Source of the DNA: Dehalococcoidia bacterium
Lineage (GTDB): Bacteria > Chloroflexota > Dehalococcoidia > Tepidiformales > Tepidiformaceae
Direction: 5' to 3'
Assembly: GCA_020847985.1 (NCBI GenBank)
Contig: JADLBC010000008.1
Location: 310,001-374,000 of the forward strand
DNA: 64,000 bases
Translations under genes and position numbers: made by a program
In this document: piece by piece, positions 18,646 through 27,974 of the stretch
Numbering within the stretch: the first letter of the stretch is position 1
Layout of the letters: each line of letters starts with the position of its first letter
Notes under the pieces: generated by a model
What the model saw: only the letters and a program-made list of their open reading frames with translations
The model's database searches: none
What the model was told of the DNA's origin: nothing

Positions 18646-19329
18646 GTGACACCTCTGCCCACCCGTGGCTTCCGCACCTGGGCCATCCCCGGCATCTTCC
18701 TCGTCGGCGCCCTTGCCGTCGCCGGCAGCATCATTGCCACCCGCGGCGGTGATACCCCCGCCCAGCCCCGCACCATCGGCGTCGTCGATGCCAACGAACT
18801 GCGGCAGCCCATCCACGAACACGCCGATTGGGCCCTCTTCATTCGCGGCAAGCAGGTCGATTTCAGCGACCCGAAGTTCCTTTCCACCGAAGATCACCAA
18901 CTCAGCACCAACGTCCACATCCACAAGCCCCGCTTCACCGTCGTCCACGTCCACCGCGAAGGCACCACCTGGGACGAATTCCTCCGCTCCCTCGGGTTCG
19001 AACTCACCGACCCGACTCTCCTGGCGAAGCCCGAGCAGACCACGCTCAAGCTCCCCTCGGGCGAAATCCTCCGCGTCACCCCCACCGAGACCTTCAAGTT
19101 CTACATCAACGGCACCAGAGTCGATGGCATCTCCGGGCTGAACATCGCCGCCCTCTCCCAGGTCCTCATCAGCTACGGCTCCGAGAGCGAAGCCGAAGTC
19201 CTCGCCCAGGTCGACCGCGTCACCGATGAAGCCTGCATCCCCCAGGGCGTCTGCAGCGCCCGCGGGAACGGCAACGGCGAGCACGGCGAGCCCGAACCCT
19301 GCAGCGGCGGCACCACCTGCACCGGCTGA
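18646..19329 (+). CDS. His-rich membrane-anchored protein, unknown
   Basis: 227 aa. One N-terminal membrane helix (about 13-32), then an extracytoplasmic domain rich in paired histidines: HEH (57-59), HIH (91-93), HVH (101-103) and His84. The C-terminal tail has four cysteines (Cys197, Cys203, Cys219, Cys225) in a Gly-rich context. The pattern suggests metal binding and/or disulfides outside the cell. I do not recognise a characterised family. GTG at 18646 has GAGG 7 nt upstream. It is divergent from the NuoE/F-like operon, so the two may share a regulatory region of about 150 nt. Confidence 0.75.
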   Translation: MTPLPTRGFRTWAIPGIFLVGALAVAGSIIATRGGDTPAQPRTIGVVDANELRQPIHEHADWALFIRGKQVDFSDPKFLSTEDHQLSTNVHIHKPRFTVVHVHREGTTWDEFLRSLGFELTDPTLLAKPEQTTLKLPSGEILRVTPTETFKFYINGTRVDGISGLNIAALSQVLISYGSESEAEVLAQVDRVTDEACIPQGVCSARGNGNGEHGEPEPCSGGTTCTG

Positions 19330-19401
19330 TTGCCCCGCCCCTGAACCCTCGCGACGGTGCATCATGACACCACCAGCCCTCGAACCCGCCCGGAGGCACC
19401 C

Positions 19402-22038
19402 ATGACCGCGCCCGCCAGTTCCGCCACCCGGCGCCTGCTCCAACTCGGCCAGAGCACCTGGCTCGACTACATCAGCCGCGGCCTCATCACCTCCGGCGAC
19501 CTCGCGCGCATGATCACCGCCGGCGACATCGTCGGCATGACATCGAACCCCACCATCTTCGAAAAAGCGCTCTCCGGCTCGGACGACTACAACGCCGCCA
19601 TCCGCTCCGCCGCGCTTCGCGGCATCACCGAACCCTACGCCGCCTTTGTCGATTTCGCGGCCGACGACATCCGCCTCGCCTGCGACGCCCTCACCCCCAT
19701 TTATGAGGCCATGGATGGCCAGGACGGCTTCGTCTCGCTCGAAGTCCCCCCCGGCATCGAACACGACCGCGACGCCACCATCGCCGAGGCGCGCCGCCTT
19801 TCGGAACTCGTGGGCCGCCCCAACGTCATGATCAAAGTGCCCGGCACGCCCGCCGGTATCGAGGCCCTCGAGGCCCTCATCGCCGAAGGCATCAACGTCA
19901 ATGTCACCCTTCTCTTCGCCGTGGGCGCGTACGAACAGGTCGCCGAGGGATACCTTCGCGGCCTCGAAGCGCGCCACGCCCGGGGACTCGGCCTTTCGCG
20001 CGTCGCCAGCGTCGCCTCCTTCTTCGTCTCCCGCGTCGATACCGCCGTCGATGCCGTGCTGCCCGCCGGTTCGCCCCTGCGCGGGACCATCGCCGTCGCG
20101 AACGCCCGGCGCGCGTACGGCCGCTTCCAGCGCATCTTCTCCGGCCCCCGCTGGGACCGGCTGGCAGCGGCTGGTGCCCGCGTGCAGCGCCCCCTCTGGG
20201 CCTCCACGGGCACGAAGAATCTCGCTTATTCGGACATCCTCTACGTCGAGGAACTCGTCGCCCCGTTCACCGTGAACACCCTCCCCGAGACGACCCTTCG
20301 CGCCGCGCAGGACCACCTCGACGCGCGCATCACCATCGATGCCGCTGCGCTCGCCGATGCTGAATCGAAGCTCGACGCCCTTGCCGCCGCCGGCATCGAC
20401 CTCGACGCCCTCACCGCCCGCCTCCTTATCGAGGGCCTCGCTGCCTTCCAGAAGGACTTCGACCGGCTCCTCGCCCGCGTCGGCGACCTGCTGCAGATGG
20501 CTCGCGTCACGACACCCGCCCGGGCCTCCCTCGGCGGGCTTGCGACGGGCCATGCCCTCCGCATGGATGCCCTCGACCGCGACCGCGCCATCGACCGCAC
20601 CTGGGCGAAAGACCACACCCTCTGGAAGCCCGACCCCACCGAGATCACCGACCGCCTGGGCTGGCTCACCGTCGCGGACGCCATGCGGGCCGAACTCCCC
20701 GGCCTGCGCGATTTCGCCCGCGAGGCCGCCGCCGACGGCTTCACCGACGCCGTCGTCCTCGGCATGGGCGGCTCCAGCCTCGCCCCCGAAGTCTTCCGCG
20801 AGACCTTCGGCGTCGCTCCCGGCGCCCTCGACCTCCACGTCCTCGATTCCACCGACCCTGACCAGGTCGCCGCGCTCGAGGATCGCATCGACCTCGCCCG
20901 CACCCTCTTCGTCGTCTCCAGCAAGTCGGGCGGCACCATCGAAACCCGCTCCCAGTTCGATTACTTCTTCGCGAAGCGCCCCGACGGCCGCCAGTACACC
21001 ATCGTCACCGACCCCGGCAGCGCCCTCGAAGCCCTCGGCCGAGAACGCTCCGCCCGCCGCATCTTCCTCAACCCGAGCGACATCGGCGGCCGCTATTCGG
21101 CCCTCTCGCTCTTCGGCCTCGTGCCCGCCGCTCTCGTTGGTGTCGACCTCGACCGCATACTCGACGGCGCCGTGGCCATGGCCGATGCCTGCCGCGGCCC
21201 GCTCCCGGAGAACCCCGGCGCGTGGCTCGGCGCCGTCATGGGCGAAGCCGCGCTCTCCGGTCGCGACAAGCTCACGCTCGTGCTCCCCCCGGGCCTCGCT
21301 TCCCTCGGCTACTGGATCGAACAACTCGTCGCCGAATCCACCGGCAAGGAAGGCAAAGGCATCGTCCTCATTGAGGGCGAAGACCTCGGTACGCCCGCCG
21401 TCTACGGGAACGACCGCCTCTTCGTCGCCCTCGGCGACCATGTCGGGCTGGCCGCGCTCGAAGCCGCCGGCCAGCCGGTCGTCCGCCTCCCCTACGAGGG
21501 CCCCTGGCAACTCGGCGCCGAATTCTTCCGCTGGGAGTTCGCCACCTCCATCGCCAGTGCCGCCATGGCCATCCAGCCGTTCGACCAGCCCAACGTGCAG
21601 GAAGCCAAGGACGCCACCAACGCCGTCCTCGCCGGCGATGCCGCCCGTCGGGAGACGCCCTCCGCGGCCGAGGTCCTCGCTCTCGTCCGCCCGATGGACT
21701 ACATCGCCATCCTCGCCTACCTCCCCCGCGACGCCGATACCATCGCCCGCCTGCAGGCCGTTCGCATGCGCCTGCGCGACCGTTTCCGCGTTGCTACCAC
21801 CGTCGGGTTTGGCCCCCGCTTCCTGCACTCTACCGGCCAGCTGCACAAGGGCGGGCCAAACCAGGGCGTCTTCCTCCAGGTCACCCACACCCCGGAACGC
21901 GACCTCGACATCCCCGGCCGGCCTTATACCTTCGCCCATCTCGAAGCCGCCCAGGCCCTGGGCGACCTGGCCTCGCTCCAGGCCCACGGCCGCCGTGTCG
22001 CCCGCGTCACCATGGAGGAGCTGGAGCGCCTGCCCTGA
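19402..22038 (+). CDS. Bifunctional transaldolase / glucose-6-phosphate isomerase
   Basis: 878 aa fusion. Residues 1-365 are transaldolase (TSNPTIF at 47-53; Schiff-base Lys145 in IKVPGT). Residues 385-878 are phosphoglucose isomerase (GMGGSSLAPEV, SSKSGGTIET, later His in HSTGQLHKGG). It joins the non-oxidative pentose phosphate pathway (sedoheptulose-7-P + GAP to erythrose-4-P + F6P) to G6P/F6P interconversion in one cytoplasmic polypeptide. Such Tal-Pgi fusions are known in several bacterial groups. ATG 19402 is preceded by GGAGG; the frame extends to 19357 but that start lacks an RBS. The product erythrose-4-P feeds aromatic synthesis, which is encoded 15-30 kb away. Confidence 0.95.
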   Translation: MTAPASSATRRLLQLGQSTWLDYISRGLITSGDLARMITAGDIVGMTSNPTIFEKALSGSDDYNAAIRSAALRGITEPYAAFVDFAADDIRLACDALTPIYEAMDGQDGFVSLEVPPGIEHDRDATIAEARRLSELVGRPNVMIKVPGTPAGIEALEALIAEGINVNVTLLFAVGAYEQVAEGYLRGLEARHARGLGLSRVASVASFFVSRVDTAVDAVLPAGSPLRGTIAVANARRAYGRFQRIFSGPRWDRLAAAGARVQRPLWASTGTKNLAYSDILYVEELVAPFTVNTLPETTLRAAQDHLDARITIDAAALADAESKLDALAAAGIDLDALTARLLIEGLAAFQKDFDRLLARVGDLLQMARVTTPARASLGGLATGHALRMDALDRDRAIDRTWAKDHTLWKPDPTEITDRLGWLTVADAMRAELPGLRDFAREAAADGFTDAVVLGMGGSSLAPEVFRETFGVAPGALDLHVLDSTDPDQVAALEDRIDLARTLFVVSSKSGGTIETRSQFDYFFAKRPDGRQYTIVTDPGSALEALGRERSARRIFLNPSDIGGRYSALSLFGLVPAALVGVDLDRILDGAVAMADACRGPLPENPGAWLGAVMGEAALSGRDKLTLVLPPGLASLGYWIEQLVAESTGKEGKGIVLIEGEDLGTPAVYGNDRLFVALGDHVGLAALEAAGQPVVRLPYEGPWQLGAEFFRWEFATSIASAAMAIQPFDQPNVQEAKDATNAVLAGDAARRETPSAAEVLALVRPMDYIAILAYLPRDADTIARLQAVRMRLRDRFRVATTVGFGPRFLHSTGQLHKGGPNQGVFLQVTHTPERDLDIPGRPYTFAHLEAAQALGDLASLQAHGRRVARVTMEELERLP

Positions 22039-22116
22039 GCCGCACTGTCGCGCCTGCGACATGAGAGGGACGTGCGGGTTACCTTCCCGCAAGCGCCTCT
22101 GTCACATGCTGGCCGC

Positions 22117-22707
22117 ATGGATACCTGGCTCTGGATAGCTATCGTCGCCGTCGCGGCGCTCGCGCTCGTCGCCGTCGCCGCCTATTTCTGGTCCCGGCAA
22201 CGCGCCGGCCGCTACCGCTCGACCTACGGCTCCGAATACGAGGACCTCGTCGGCGAAACCGGCAGCGAACGCGAGGCGCGCCGCGAGATCGACCGCCGCG
22301 AGCAGCGCGTCCGTTCCTTCGATATCCGGCCGCTCGCCCCCGAGGATGCCAGCCGCTTCAGCCGCGAATGGACCGTCACCCAGACGAAGTTCGTCGATGA
22401 ACCCGTCGATTCCGTCGCCCGCGCCGACGGTCTCATCGGCGAAGTGATGACCCTCCGCGGCTACCCGCTCACCGACTTCGAACAGCAGGCCGCCGACCTC
22501 TCCGTCGACCACCCGGACCTCGTGCGCAACTACCGCTCGGCGCACGAAATCGCCGGGCGCAGCCGCGCGGGCGAAGCCACCACCGAAGAGCTGCGCCGGG
22601 CCATGACCCAGTACCGCGAACTCTTCGATGAACTGCTCGACGTCGATGCCCGCGCCGGGCGAACCGCCGTCGCCGAACGGCCCGTCAGCCCCGCCGACGG
22701 GACTTGA
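22117..22707 (+). CDS. Single-pass membrane protein, unknown
   Basis: 196 aa. An N-terminal transmembrane helix (about 4-24, MDTWLWIA...) is followed by a charged cytoplasmic-type domain rich in Glu, Arg and Asp, with several predicted helices and no cysteines. Similar short proteins with a TM and an acidic/basic helical tail exist in actinobacteria and Chloroflexota, but none is functionally known to me. ATG 22117 is chosen because the frame upstream of it (to 22072) is not hydrophobic and lacks an RBS. It is convergent with the MBL gene (1-nt gap). Confidence 0.75.
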   Translation: MDTWLWIAIVAVAALALVAVAAYFWSRQRAGRYRSTYGSEYEDLVGETGSEREARREIDRREQRVRSFDIRPLAPEDASRFSREWTVTQTKFVDEPVDSVARADGLIGEVMTLRGYPLTDFEQQAADLSVDHPDLVRNYRSAHEIAGRSRAGEATTEELRRAMTQYRELFDELLDVDARAGRTAVAERPVSPADGT

Positions 22708-22708
22708 G

Positions 22709-23695
22709 CTAGTCCCCTGTACGAGCGCTGTAGCGGCCCACGGCGACGTGGGCCGCGCCGCGCGCCTCCAGCAGGTCGAGATGCCCCTGCACTGTCGATG
22801 CGATCTGCCAGAATCGCCGCAGCAGCGCGCGCGGGTAGAGCCGTTCGCACAGTTCGTACAGCGTGCACTCGCCCGCGGCGCGCAACTCCGCGAGGACCCG
22901 CGCCGTGCGCTCCTCGATCGCCGCCAGGTTCGCTTCCACCGCTGCGTCCACGTCCTCGAACGGCTCGCCATGCCCCGGCAGGCAGCGCTCGAAGTGCAGG
23001 TCCCTCAGCCGTTCCAGCGACGCCGCGAACGCCGGCAGCGAACGAAAGCGCCCAACATTCCCCGGCGCCGCCTGGATCGCCGGCGTCGGCGTGATGTCCG
23101 GCAGGAGTTGATCCCCCGAAAACAACACCCCATGCCCGCCGGCCGCCAGTACGAGATTGCCCGGCGTGTGCCCCGGGCAGATCAGCACCTCCAGCCCCGG
23201 CGCGACTGCGTCCCCGTCGGCCACCGTCCTTCCCGCCACGAACGATTCGTATCGAAGGCCGGTGGGCCACCGCGGCTGCGAACCCGGCAGCGGGTAGCCC
23301 TTCTCCGTCGCGGCCCGGATCGCCCACTCCCGCCGCCGTTCGAGCCCCTCCACCGCCTCCACCCGGATTGCCTCCGGCGCGCCCGATGCCTCGACCCAGT
23401 CGACCATCACCGCCAGTTCATCGTGCTCGACGTAATGCGGGTGCGAAGCCAGTGCGCGGTCATCCGTGCTCAGCGCCACCGGCACCCCCCGAGCCTGCCA
23501 CCACGCCCCAAGTCCCGCGTGGTCCACGTGCGCGTGCGTCGCCACCACCACGTCCGGCTGCCAGCCGCCCAGTGCCTCAAGCAGCAGTTCCCGCGCTCCA
23601 CGGTAATCCGGTCCGGTATCGATGAGCACCCGTACACCGCCGCTTTCGACCGCGTAGACGTTGTTGTAGGCCATCGCGATGCGGCGGATTTCCAT
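22709..23695 (-). CDS. MBL-fold metallo-hydrolase
   Basis: 328 aa. Metal site THAHVDHAG with His54, His56, Asp58 and His59; a later GHTPGN and GDQLLP supply the remaining His/Asp ligands, and PGHG near 245 the last. The C-terminal 80 residues look like a winged helix (LACTB2-type C-terminal domain). This architecture is typical of LACTB2-like or quorum-lactonase-like hydrolases of unknown substrate. It is probably cytoplasmic and binds two zinc ions. It lies 40 nt downstream of the GNAT gene on the same strand. Confidence 0.9.
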   Translation of the reverse strand: MEIRRIAMAYNNVYAVESGGVRVLIDTGPDYRGARELLLEALGGWQPDVVVATHAHVDHAGLGAWWQARGVPVALSTDDRALASHPHYVEHDELAVMVDWVEASGAPEAIRVEAVEGLERRREWAIRAATEKGYPLPGSQPRWPTGLRYESFVAGRTVADGDAVAPGLEVLICPGHTPGNLVLAAGGHGVLFSGDQLLPDITPTPAIQAAPGNVGRFRSLPAFAASLERLRDLHFERCLPGHGEPFEDVDAAVEANLAAIEERTARVLAELRAAGECTLYELCERLYPRALLRRFWQIASTVQGHLDLLEARGAAHVAVGRYSARTGD

Positions 23696-23735
23696 CGCCG
23701 CCCAGTGTCCCCCGCCCCCGCCGCCCGGTCGACCG

Positions 23736-24410
23736 TCAGCGTTTCGGGCCGGTGCTCATGGGCGCCCCGTGGCGCCGCCGCATCAGATGGGTGCGTACCT
23801 CCCAACGCCCGTTCGCGAACCGCACATGCTTCGAGACGGGTTCCCGCTCCTCCGGGCCCACCCGCCAGAGCCGCTCCGCGATCTCCTTGTCATAGTGCCA
23901 GCGCGTCTCGAAGGTCTCGAACCCCAGGGCCCCGTAGGCGCGGTGGGCGTGCGTCGCGAACGCGTTCGTGCTCAGGATGAAGTCCGGCCCGCCCGCGAAC
24001 TCCTCTTCCAGCCACTCCATCAGTGTCGCCAGCATCCGGCGGCACACCCCCCGGCCTTCGTGCTCTGGCGGCACGTGCACCGACCACAGGTACAGCCCTG
24101 CCTCGTCCCGCAGGTTCACCGATGCCCGCCCTACGGCGGTACCCTCCTCGACTGCCACGAAGTGCCGGTGCGGCCCGTTCTCCGTCATCCGTGCGAGCAC
24201 GCCCCGCGCGCGCGAAGGCTGGTTGAGCTGTGTCATATCGAAGGCGTGATACGGGAAGCCCCGTGCCCCCCACGCCGCGATTTGCGCCAGCAGCGCCTCG
24301 TTCCACGGGTGCAGCACGAGCCCATGCCCCGCGACGGGCGGCGGGTACAGCCCCACGAGGCTCTTCCCCGGCGGCGAATCACCCGGCTGCATCGCGATCG
24401 TGCGCGCCAT
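23736..24410 (-). CDS. GNAT-family N-acetyltransferase
   Basis: 224 aa. The acetyl-CoA binding loop appears as VHVPPEHEGRGVCRRML near residues 112-127 (Q/RxxGxG/A type), and YGALGFETFETRWHY near 160 is the beta-6/beta-7 end of the GNAT fold. The substrate (small amine or protein N-terminus) cannot be predicted. The basic C-terminal 40 residues are extra to the core domain. Probably co-transcribed with the MBL gene below it. Confidence 0.87.
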   Translation of the reverse strand: MARTIAMQPGDSPPGKSLVGLYPPPVAGHGLVLHPWNEALLAQIAAWGARGFPYHAFDMTQLNQPSRARGVLARMTENGPHRHFVAVEEGTAVGRASVNLRDEAGLYLWSVHVPPEHEGRGVCRRMLATLMEWLEEEFAGGPDFILSTNAFATHAHRAYGALGFETFETRWHYDKEIAERLWRVGPEEREPVSKHVRFANGRWEVRTHLMRRRHGAPMSTGPKR

Positions 24411-24495
24411 GACAGTAGCCTACAGAACCCGTCCAGCCCGCGTCCTTCCCGCCCGCATACAATCGCCGCGCGGTCCGCATGCCGCCGGAGGGTCC

Positions 24496-25029
24496 ATGTC
24501 CATTCGAGCGCTCACACGCAGCGCCGCCCTCGCCCTCGTCGTCGCCGCCGCCCTCGTGGCCACCTGGGTCTCCCTCCCGATCGAGGTCTGGTACCGCGAC
24601 GGCCGTCCCACCCGCTTCGGCCGCATCACCAACCGTGCCATGGGCCGCTTCGCCGCCATCGGGGTCCCCTCCTTCGGCATGGTCTCGCTCGAAGTCCCCG
24701 GCTGGAAGAGCGGCCGCACACACGCGACCGTCCTCGTCCTGTTGCGCTTCGAAGGGCGTGAGTACCTGGTCTCCATGCTCGGCGAATCTGCCGCCTGGGT
24801 TCGAAACGTCCGCGCCGCCGGCGGGGCTGCCGTCCTTCGTCACGGCGCCGCGCACCCCGTACTCCTCGTCGAAGTGCCAACCGCCGAACGCCCGCCCATT
24901 CTCCGCGCCTACCTGGAGGTGGCCCCCGGCGGCCGTCCCCACATCCCGGTCGACCGCAACGCATCCGTCTCCGCCTTCGAACCGGTCGCCGCCGAGTATC
25001 CCGTTTTCCGTGTCGAGCCCCGCCCCTGA
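24496..25029 (+). CDS. Ddn-like nitroreductase/quinone reductase family protein
   Basis: 177 aa. An N-terminal hydrophobic helix (about 8-28) precedes a split beta-barrel domain in which PGWKSGRTHATVLVLL and the Arg/Ser-rich loop (about 92-100) match the F420H2-dependent Ddn family (DUF385/PF04075). These enzymes reduce quinones or nitro compounds with deazaflavin F420, often at the membrane. Use of F420 is inferred from the family; no F420 gene is in the window. GGAGGG precedes the ATG and TACAAT (24458-24463) is a good -10 candidate. Confidence 0.82.
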   Translation: MSIRALTRSAALALVVAAALVATWVSLPIEVWYRDGRPTRFGRITNRAMGRFAAIGVPSFGMVSLEVPGWKSGRTHATVLVLLRFEGREYLVSMLGESAAWVRNVRAAGGAAVLRHGAAHPVLLVEVPTAERPPILRAYLEVAPGGRPHIPVDRNASVSAFEPVAAEYPVFRVEPRP

Positions 25030-25061
25030 CCGCGTATCATCCGCCCCCTGGGGGGTGAGCC

Positions 25062-26435
25062 ATGACCATCGATGCCTTCTCGACCGCGACCGAATCCGCC
25101 GCCGCGCTCCGCCGTAAGGATGTCTCGAGCCGCGAACTGCTCGACCTCTACCTCGGCCGAATCGAGGAGCATAACCCCCGGCTCAACGCCGTCATCACGC
25201 TCGACGTCGAACGCGCCCGCGCCGAGGCCGCCCACGCCGATGCCCTGGCCGCTCGCGGCGAATGGCTCGGCCCCCTCCACGGCCTTCCCATGACCGTGAA
25301 AGACTCCTTCGAGACAGCCGGCCTGCGCACCACCTGCGGCGACCCCTCCCTCGCCGGCCACATCCCCGCGACCGACGCCCTCGCCGTCGCCCGCCTCCGC
25401 GCCGCCGGGGCCATCATCTTCGGCAAGACCAACACGCCGATTCAGACCCTCGACCACCAGACCTACAACGCCCTCTTCGGCACCACCAACAACCCCTGGG
25501 ACCTCTCCCGCGTCCCGGGAGGCTCATCCGGCGGGAGTGCCACCGCCATGGCGGCCGGCCTCGGCCCCCTCGAACTCGGCAGCGACATCGGCGGCTCGAT
25601 TCGCGTGCCCGCCCACTGCTGCGGCGTCTTCGGCCACAAGCCGTCCTGGGGCATCGTCCCCGAACGCGGTCACATCCCCGGCGCCCCTGCCTCTCTCCAC
25701 CGGCGCGATGTCAACGTCAACGGCCCCATCGCCCGCTCCGCCGCCGACCTCGAACTCGCGCTCGACATCATCGCCGGGCCCGACGAACTCGAGACCGTGG
25801 GCTGGCGCCTCGACCTGCCCGCGCCACGCGCCCGCGACCTCGCCGCCTTCCGTGTCGCCGCATGGCTCGATGACCCCTTCTGCCCCTCTGAGAAGGCGAT
25901 GCTTACGCTCTTCGAGTCCGCCGTCTCGCAGCTCACCGCGGCCGGCGCACACATCGATACCGATGCTCGCCCGCCGTTCTCGTTCGAAGAGGCGTTCGCG
26001 GTCTACACGCCGCTGCTTGGAGGGGCGCTCTCGCCCTACACGCGCGATGCCACCACCCACGCCGCCTGGATCGCCGCAGATGAAGCCCGCCAGCGCATGC
26101 GCCGCCAGTGGGCTAGCTTTTTCGAGCGATACGACGTGCTCATCGCCCCATCGATGTTCGCCACCGCCTTCCCCCATGCCCAGGACGGCTTTTCCGGCAC
26201 CCGTACCTTGCCCGTCGATGGCGTCGAACGGCCCTACCGTCAGCTGCTCTGCTGGCCCTCGCTCGCCGGGGCTGCCCTGCTCCCCGCCACGACCATGCCC
26301 GCCGGGCTCACTGCCGCGGGACTCCCCGCCGGGTGGCAGATCATCGGCCCGTACCTGGAGGACCGCACGACCCTCGCCTTCGCCGCCGCCGCGAGCGAAG
26401 TCCTCGGAGGATTTCGCCGCCCACCCGGCTACTGA
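25062..26435 (+). CDS. Amidase signature family protein
   Basis: 457 aa, full-length amidase signature enzyme. Catalytic triad Lys80 (MTVKDSF), Ser155 (GGSSGGS) and Ser179 (DIGGSIR) has spacings of 75 and 99 residues, the same as in fatty-acid amide hydrolase. It hydrolyses a carboxamide or aryl amide; it is not GatA, since no gatBC genes are adjacent and the C-terminal region differs. A TATCAT -10 candidate is at 25035-25040 and GGGGGG precedes the ATG. Its 3' end overlaps the convergent DUF952 gene by 7 nt. Confidence 0.92.
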   Translation: MTIDAFSTATESAAALRRKDVSSRELLDLYLGRIEEHNPRLNAVITLDVERARAEAAHADALAARGEWLGPLHGLPMTVKDSFETAGLRTTCGDPSLAGHIPATDALAVARLRAAGAIIFGKTNTPIQTLDHQTYNALFGTTNNPWDLSRVPGGSSGGSATAMAAGLGPLELGSDIGGSIRVPAHCCGVFGHKPSWGIVPERGHIPGAPASLHRRDVNVNGPIARSAADLELALDIIAGPDELETVGWRLDLPAPRARDLAAFRVAAWLDDPFCPSEKAMLTLFESAVSQLTAAGAHIDTDARPPFSFEEAFAVYTPLLGGALSPYTRDATTHAAWIAADEARQRMRRQWASFFERYDVLIAPSMFATAFPHAQDGFSGTRTLPVDGVERPYRQLLCWPSLAGAALLPATTMPAGLTAAGLPAGWQIIGPYLEDRTTLAFAAAASEVLGGFRRPPGY

Positions 26436-26785
26436 GCCGCGCCGAACCCCGTGAATCGGCCGTCGGGCGCCCGCAATACCGGCCGCACCGCCATCACCGC
26501 GGCGGCGTCGATCGGTCCGTACACATGCGGGAAGAGCGGTGCGAGGCCATCGACGGACGCCTCCCACCGGAGCTCCGATGTCAACTGCCCGGGATCAATC
26601 GTCAGCGCCACGAACGCGCCCGGCCCGTCCCCGTAGAACCGGTTTGCGACCGCGAGCATGAGTTCGTCGCCCGCCGTGCAGTGCACGAAGCCGTCGGCCT
26701 CGTACGCCTCCGGGAGGTACGCCGTCCCCGCGGGCCACGTGCGCCATCGCCCGGCCGGCGCGAGATGCAGGATCACGTCGCTCAT
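26429..26785 (-). CDS. DUF952 family protein
   Basis: 118 aa. DGFVHCTAGDE and the HVYGPIDAAAVMAV near the C-terminus are the conserved patches of DUF952 (PF06108). Members are small single-domain proteins, sometimes fused to glutathione S-transferases or other enzymes; function is unknown. It is downstream of GAPDH on the same strand, but a strong hairpin separates them. It overlaps the amidase 3' end by 7 nt. Confidence 0.9.
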   Translation of the reverse strand: MSDVILHLAPAGRWRTWPAGTAYLPEAYEADGFVHCTAGDELMLAVANRFYGDGPGAFVALTIDPGQLTSELRWEASVDGLAPLFPHVYGPIDAAAVMAVRPVLRAPDGRFTGFGAAQ

Positions 26786-26808
26786 TCCTCGCGTATCCCC
26801 TCAAAGCA

Positions 26809-26836
26809 CGAAGCCGGGGCTCGCACCCCGGCTTCG
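26809..26836 (-). terminator. Terminator hairpin after GAPDH
   Basis: An 11-bp perfect inverted repeat, CGAAGCCGGGG / CCCCGGCTTCG, with a 6-nt loop lies 24 nt beyond the GAPDH stop on the minus strand and is followed by TGCTTTGAGG. It probably ends the gap transcript before DUF952. Confidence 0.72.
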
Positions 26837-26860
26837 CGTGATATCACCCGAACGGCCTGT

Positions 26861-27877
26861 CTAAAGGCCCTTGTCCACCAGGAACGAACAGAGATCGCTG
26901 ATCCGGCACGCGTAACCCCACTCGTTGTCGTACCAGGCCGCCACCTTCACCAGGTTCCCCCCGACGACGTTCGTCGAGAGGCCGTCGACGATGCTGGAGC
27001 GCTCGTCGCCCTTCATGTCCATCGAAACCACCGGGTCCGTCGTGAAGCCGAGGATACCCTTCATCTTCTCGCCGGCCGTCTCCGCGAGGAGCTGGTTCAC
27101 TTCTTCCTTCGTCGTGTCACGGCTCGTCAGCGCCACGATCTCCACGATGGATACCGTCGGCGTCGGCACGCGATACGCGAGACCGTCGAGCTTCCCTTCG
27201 ATCTCCGGGATCACCAGTCGCAGCGCCTTCGCCGCGCCCGTCGACGTCGGGACGATGTTCATCGCGCCCGCCCGCATCTCGCGCGGGTCGCTGCCGGCCG
27301 CCTTGTCCAGGATCTGCTGGCTGTTCGTGTACGAATGGATGGTCGTCATCTGGCCCTTTTCCACGCCGAGGTTATCGACGAGGACCTTGACCACCGGCGC
27401 GAGCCCGTTCGTCGTGCAACTCGCGTTCGAAATCACGTGATGCTTCGCCGGGTCGTACTTCTCCGGGTTCACCCCCAGCACGACCGTCACATCCTCGTTC
27501 TTCGCCGGGGCCGAAATGACCACCTTCTTCACCGAATCGCGCTTGTGAGCGACCGCCTTCGTCGCGTCCGTGAAGAGCCCCGTCGATTCGATAACGATAT
27601 CCACGCTCGCGCTGCCCCACGGGATCGACCCCGGGTCGCGCTCCGCGAACACCTTGATCGCCCGGCCATCGACAACGATCGAATCGCCCTCGGCCCGGAT
27701 ATCCTTGTTCCAGCGCCCGTAATTCGAGTCGTATTTCAGCAAATTGACGTTCGTATCGATCGACACGAGGTCATTAATCGCAACGACTTCGAGCTTCCCC
27801 GAATACCGATCGGTAATCGCCTTGAGAACCTGACGGCCGATGCGGCCGAACCCGTTGATGCCGACTTTCGTAGTCAA
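26861..27877 (-). CDS. gap: Glyceraldehyde-3-phosphate dehydrogenase
   Basis: 338 aa. NAD-binding GINGFGRIGR at the N-terminus, Asp36 in AINDL favouring NAD over NADP, the catalytic Cys154 in SNASCTTN, and WYDNEWGY near the C-terminus. It converts glyceraldehyde-3-P to 1,3-bisphosphoglycerate in glycolysis or the reverse. No pgk or tpi is adjacent, so it appears to be monocistronic with its own terminator. The length and all family motifs are standard. Confidence 0.97.
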   Translation of the reverse strand: MTTKVGINGFGRIGRQVLKAITDRYSGKLEVVAINDLVSIDTNVNLLKYDSNYGRWNKDIRAEGDSIVVDGRAIKVFAERDPGSIPWGSASVDIVIESTGLFTDATKAVAHKRDSVKKVVISAPAKNEDVTVVLGVNPEKYDPAKHHVISNASCTTNGLAPVVKVLVDNLGVEKGQMTTIHSYTNSQQILDKAAGSDPREMRAGAMNIVPTSTGAAKALRLVIPEIEGKLDGLAYRVPTPTVSIVEIVALTSRDTTKEEVNQLLAETAGEKMKGILGFTTDPVVSMDMKGDERSSIVDGLSTNVVGGNLVKVAAWYDNEWGYACRISDLCSFLVDKGL

Positions 27878-27974
27878 GAAACCGGGCCTCCCCTGCGTAA
27901 AGGTGGTGCGAAAAGCCTACGCCGTTCTGTGTTCGCGGGCCATCACGGTGACGTAACGATCGTGGACCCCAGCC

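Noticed and set aside
18487-22092. 1201-codon minus-strand open frame
   Set aside because: It lies opposite the tal-pgi fusion; Gly/Glu/Asp-rich low-complexity composition is the usual antisense shadow of high-GC coding DNA.
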